The notes under the pieces were generated by a model. It had not been told where the DNA came from, searched no databases, and saw only the letters and a list, made by a program, of their open reading frames with translations. Below, in pieces: positions 62,068 through 64,000 of a stretch of DNA of 64,000 bases. The position numbers and the translations under genes were made by a program. Positions within the stretch are counted from its first letter, which is position 1. Every line of letters starts with the position of its first letter. This DNA is from Metaclostridioides mangenotii (GTDB taxonomy: Bacteria; Bacillota; Clostridia; Peptostreptococcales; Peptostreptococcaceae), in the NCBI RefSeq assembly GCF_018917235.1, contig NZ_JAHLOF010000002.1:124001-188000 (forward strand), given 5' to 3'.

Positions 62068-62242
62068 ATATAAGCACTCTCCTAATCTTAAAATTAATAT
62101 GATATAAATTTAACTTGTATAAATCTTATTTAAATCATAATTCATATGAATAAAAATTACTGTAACTTTATCACATATCCAGAAATTAGGTATAGCTATT
62201 TTATATAGACGACATATAGATAATTTATTTACTTTAGAAAAC

Positions 62243-62271
62243 TTGAACATTAAAAAGATTTCATGTATTAT
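62243..62271 (+). promoter_or_regulatory. Promoter of the 62391 exporter gene
   Basis: TTGAAC (62243-62248), 17 bases, TATTAT (62266-62271). Predicted start near 62279, giving a leader of about 110 bases that contains the terminator at 62314. Confidence 0.65.
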
Positions 62272-62313
62272 AGTTGATAGGCAATTCGTACAGATAGTAA
62301 TATTACTGATAAG

Positions 62314-62354
62314 AGAGGCGATTCCTACCTAGGTAGGAGTGGCTTCTTTTTTGC
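62314..62354 (+). terminator. Attenuator-like terminator before the exporter gene
   Basis: GAGGC plus ATTCCTACC pairs with GGTAGGAGT plus GCTTC, centred on the perfect palindrome CCTACCTAGGTAGG, followed by TTTTTTG. It ends about 37 bases before the start codon and inside the transcription unit of the promoter at 62243, so the gene is expected to need read-through. Confidence 0.75.
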
Positions 62355-62390
62355 GTAGTTTTACTAAAAAAATAAAGGAGAGTGTTTTTT

Positions 62391-63833
62391 TTGAATAAAA
62401 CAAACAAAGTCAACAATAAACTATTCCTTGCCATCTTTGCGACAGGAATTATGACATTTTGCGGTGTATTAATTGAAACCGCTATGAATGTTACATTTCC
62501 ATCATTGATGGAGGAATTTAATATTTCAATATCAGATGTACAATGGGTCACTACAATATATTTACTTATTATTTCTATCATTGTCCCAATTTCGTCATTC
62601 TTTAATCAAAAGTTCAATAAGAAAAAACTATTTATAACATCAAATATTATTTTTATTGCTGGTGTAATTATTGACTGTATATCTCCAACTTTCTCTATTC
62701 TACTAGTTGGAAGATTATTACAAGGATTAGCGACTGGAATTGCACTTCCTCTAATGTTTAATATAATTTTAGAAGAAGCACCTCAGGAAAAAAGAGGTAC
62801 TATGATGGGGTTTGGTGTACTGACAACAGCTATAGCACCCGCTATAGGACCAACTTTTGGTGGATGGCTAACTACGGAATTATCTTGGCGTTACATTTTT
62901 GTCTGCCTTATGCCTTTACTACTTTTATCTTTATTCATAGGTATCTATGCCATATCATCTAAAAAGGAAAATAAAACTACTGCTACGCTTGATTTTTTAT
63001 CTGTATTTTACATTACACTTACATTTGGTGGATTACTATTTTTCTTTAGTCTTATAGGAGAAAATGGTATTTTATCATGGAAACCTTGGATATATTTAGG
63101 TTTAGGTATTCTAGGACTATTATTATTTATAAGACGCATGAAATTATCATATAAACCTTTAATTAATTTTAATGTCTTTAAAAATGTTGGATTTGATTTA
63201 TTGTTAGTGAGTTTCTTAGTTTACCAATTTCTATTATTAGGACTATCATTTATTATTCCTAACTACCTCCAAATAGTACAGTTAAAATCTGCTTCAATAT
63301 CAGGTATGTTTATGTTGCCTGGGGCAGTAATTGGTGCAATGCTTGCCCCTATTTCTGGAAGAATGCTTGATAAACTAGGTCCAAAGAAACCAATACTAAT
63401 TGGTCTGATTCTTTCGACGTTTGCTTTAGGTATAATGACTTTATTAATTAAGACTAATATACTTATATTTATTATTATTTCTCACTGTTTATTTATGATT
63501 GGAGAAGGAATAGCTTATAGTAACTTAATGACTACTGCACTAAATCAATTGCCAGCATCTCTCGAAACTGATGGTAATGCTATCTTCAATACGCTACAAC
63601 AGTTTTCAGGTGCTGTTGCGACTTCTATCATTGCAACTATTATTGCTTCATTCCAAAAAAATAGTACTACAAAAGACTATATTTTAGGTACAAAGATTGG
63701 TATACAAGTCGCTCTTATATTCTTACTAATCTTATTTGTTATTGGCCTTATCTGTTCAGTTAGATTTTTTATTAATCAACGTAAAATCACATATAATCAT
63801 GACGAGTACGAATACGATGTAGTCAACGAATAA
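62391..63833 (+). CDS. Multidrug MFS exporter, DHA2 (EmrB/QacA) family
   Basis: A 480-residue protein with 14 predicted membrane helices. Family features: VTFPSLMEEFNISISDVQWVTTIYLL in helix 1 and the following loop, GRLLQGLATGIALPL, the antiporter motif GVLTTAIAPAIGPTFGGWL in helix 5. It expels drugs with protons. The start is probably TTG 62391, about ten bases after AAAGGAG; a GTG at 62382 is too close to that site. The upstream terminator suggests inducible expression. A strong terminator follows. Confidence 0.88.
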   Translation: MNKTNKVNNKLFLAIFATGIMTFCGVLIETAMNVTFPSLMEEFNISISDVQWVTTIYLLIISIIVPISSFFNQKFNKKKLFITSNIIFIAGVIIDCISPTFSILLVGRLLQGLATGIALPLMFNIILEEAPQEKRGTMMGFGVLTTAIAPAIGPTFGGWLTTELSWRYIFVCLMPLLLLSLFIGIYAISSKKENKTTATLDFLSVFYITLTFGGLLFFFSLIGENGILSWKPWIYLGLGILGLLLFIRRMKLSYKPLINFNVFKNVGFDLLLVSFLVYQFLLLGLSFIIPNYLQIVQLKSASISGMFMLPGAVIGAMLAPISGRMLDKLGPKKPILIGLILSTFALGIMTLLIKTNILIFIIISHCLFMIGEGIAYSNLMTTALNQLPASLETDGNAIFNTLQQFSGAVATSIIATIIASFQKNSTTKDYILGTKIGIQVALIFLLILFVIGLICSVRFFINQRKITYNHDEYEYDVVNE

Positions 63834-63848
63834 TAATATTTATAAAAA

Positions 63849-63882
63849 TAAAAAGACCTGAATTTCAATTCAGGTCTTTTTG
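63849..63882. terminator. Bidirectional terminator after the exporter gene
   Basis: AAAAGACCTGAATT and AATTCAGGTCTTTT pair perfectly around a two-base centre. It serves the exporter and probably the leftward gene that ends at 63939. Confidence 0.88.
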
Positions 63883-63938
63883 ATTATATAGTTATCACAT
63901 CATTCAATAAATGATACAATAAATTAATTGTTTATAGA

Positions 63939-64000
63939 CTAACAACTATCTTCTTTTATATATAATTCTAAAACACCAATATTATATAGACTTTCATCTA
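63939..64000 (-). CDS. Probable 3' end of a gene entering from the right edge
   Basis: On the minus strand an open frame from the window edge ends ...LYNIGVLELYIKEDSC and a TAG at 63941-63939. It is placed correctly relative to the bidirectional terminator at 63849. Only about 19 residues are visible; the product cannot be named and the frame could be chance. Confidence 0.35.
   Translation of the reverse strand, partial: DESLYNIGVLELYIKEDSC

Noticed and set aside
1..64000. tRNA, rRNA, CRISPR arrays, prophage or conjugative elements
   Set aside because: No cloverleaf with the conserved T-arm sequence, no regularly spaced repeats, and no integrase, transposase or phage structural genes were recognised in reading both strands.

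Overview
The window is a low-GC (about 30% by eye) chromosomal segment from an anaerobic Gram-positive bacterium, most likely a clostridium of the Peptostreptococcaceae type. This is inferred from strong purine-rich ribosome binding sites, hybrid-cluster protein, reductive pyrimidine degradation, a lipoyl pathway, several FtsX-type ABC exporters with two-component systems, and an in-frame UGA that looks like selenocysteine. No rRNA, tRNA, CRISPR array, intact insertion sequence or prophage was recognised.

Layout. 1-329: 5' end of a PLP decarboxylase. 394-5537: FtsX-type ABC exporter divergent from a GHKL kinase/LytTR regulator pair. 5637-8783: solute-binding ABC transporter of the aromatic amino-acid type behind a long structured leader with a mini-ORF and tandem terminators. 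8879-10537: hydroxylamine reductase (Hcp). 10684-15474: iron-siderophore locus (esterase, AraC regulator, FecCD permease, ATPase, binding lipoprotein) with two Fur-like boxes. 15544-16302: arsenite methyltransferase whose catalytic third Cys is replaced by UGA with a bSECIS-like hairpin. 16587-18520: ABC-F ribosome-protection-type protein behind a leader peptide and two terminators. 18693-20140: XRE-cupin regulator and ferritin-like protein. 20233-24738: OmpR-type two-component system divergent from a MacB-like ABC protein. 24734-25118: two inverted, covarying structured elements around a terminator. 25259-28407: small membrane protein, DUF4342 protein and a two-component system. 28510-32550: MFS/TetR pair and a Na+/H+ antiporter. 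32809-37914: a second large FtsX exporter with its two-component system. 38058-39098: YdcF protein. 39259-45289: pyrimidine (or hydantoin) degradation PreT-PreA-amidohydrolase-dihydropyrimidinase plus DUF1097. 46087-47586: amino-acid/amine permease. 47710-49577: LplA and LipA. 49827-53189: MetNIQ-like importer with DUF169. 53635-54465: flavodoxin/ferredoxin protein. 54703-57009: TerA-like protein and peptide transporter. 57010-58279: long gene-poor spacer. 58280-62067: LUD protein, C_GCAxxG_C_C protein and a four-domain CoA-disulfide-reductase fusion. 62266-63833: multidrug MFS pump behind an attenuator-like terminator. 63939-64000: probable 3' end of another gene.

Themes. The window is rich in defence and uptake functions controlled at the RNA level. 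Three separate loci (5670-6058, 18126-18460, 62279-62390) place terminators directly in front of a transporter or resistance gene, and two of these carry a translated leader ORF. The three strongest candidates for new biology are the predicted selenocysteine form of ArsM, the pair of covarying inverted elements after the MacB-like gene, and the leader of the 6059-8783 transporter, whose mini-ORF overlaps the 5' strands of two mutually crossing helices.
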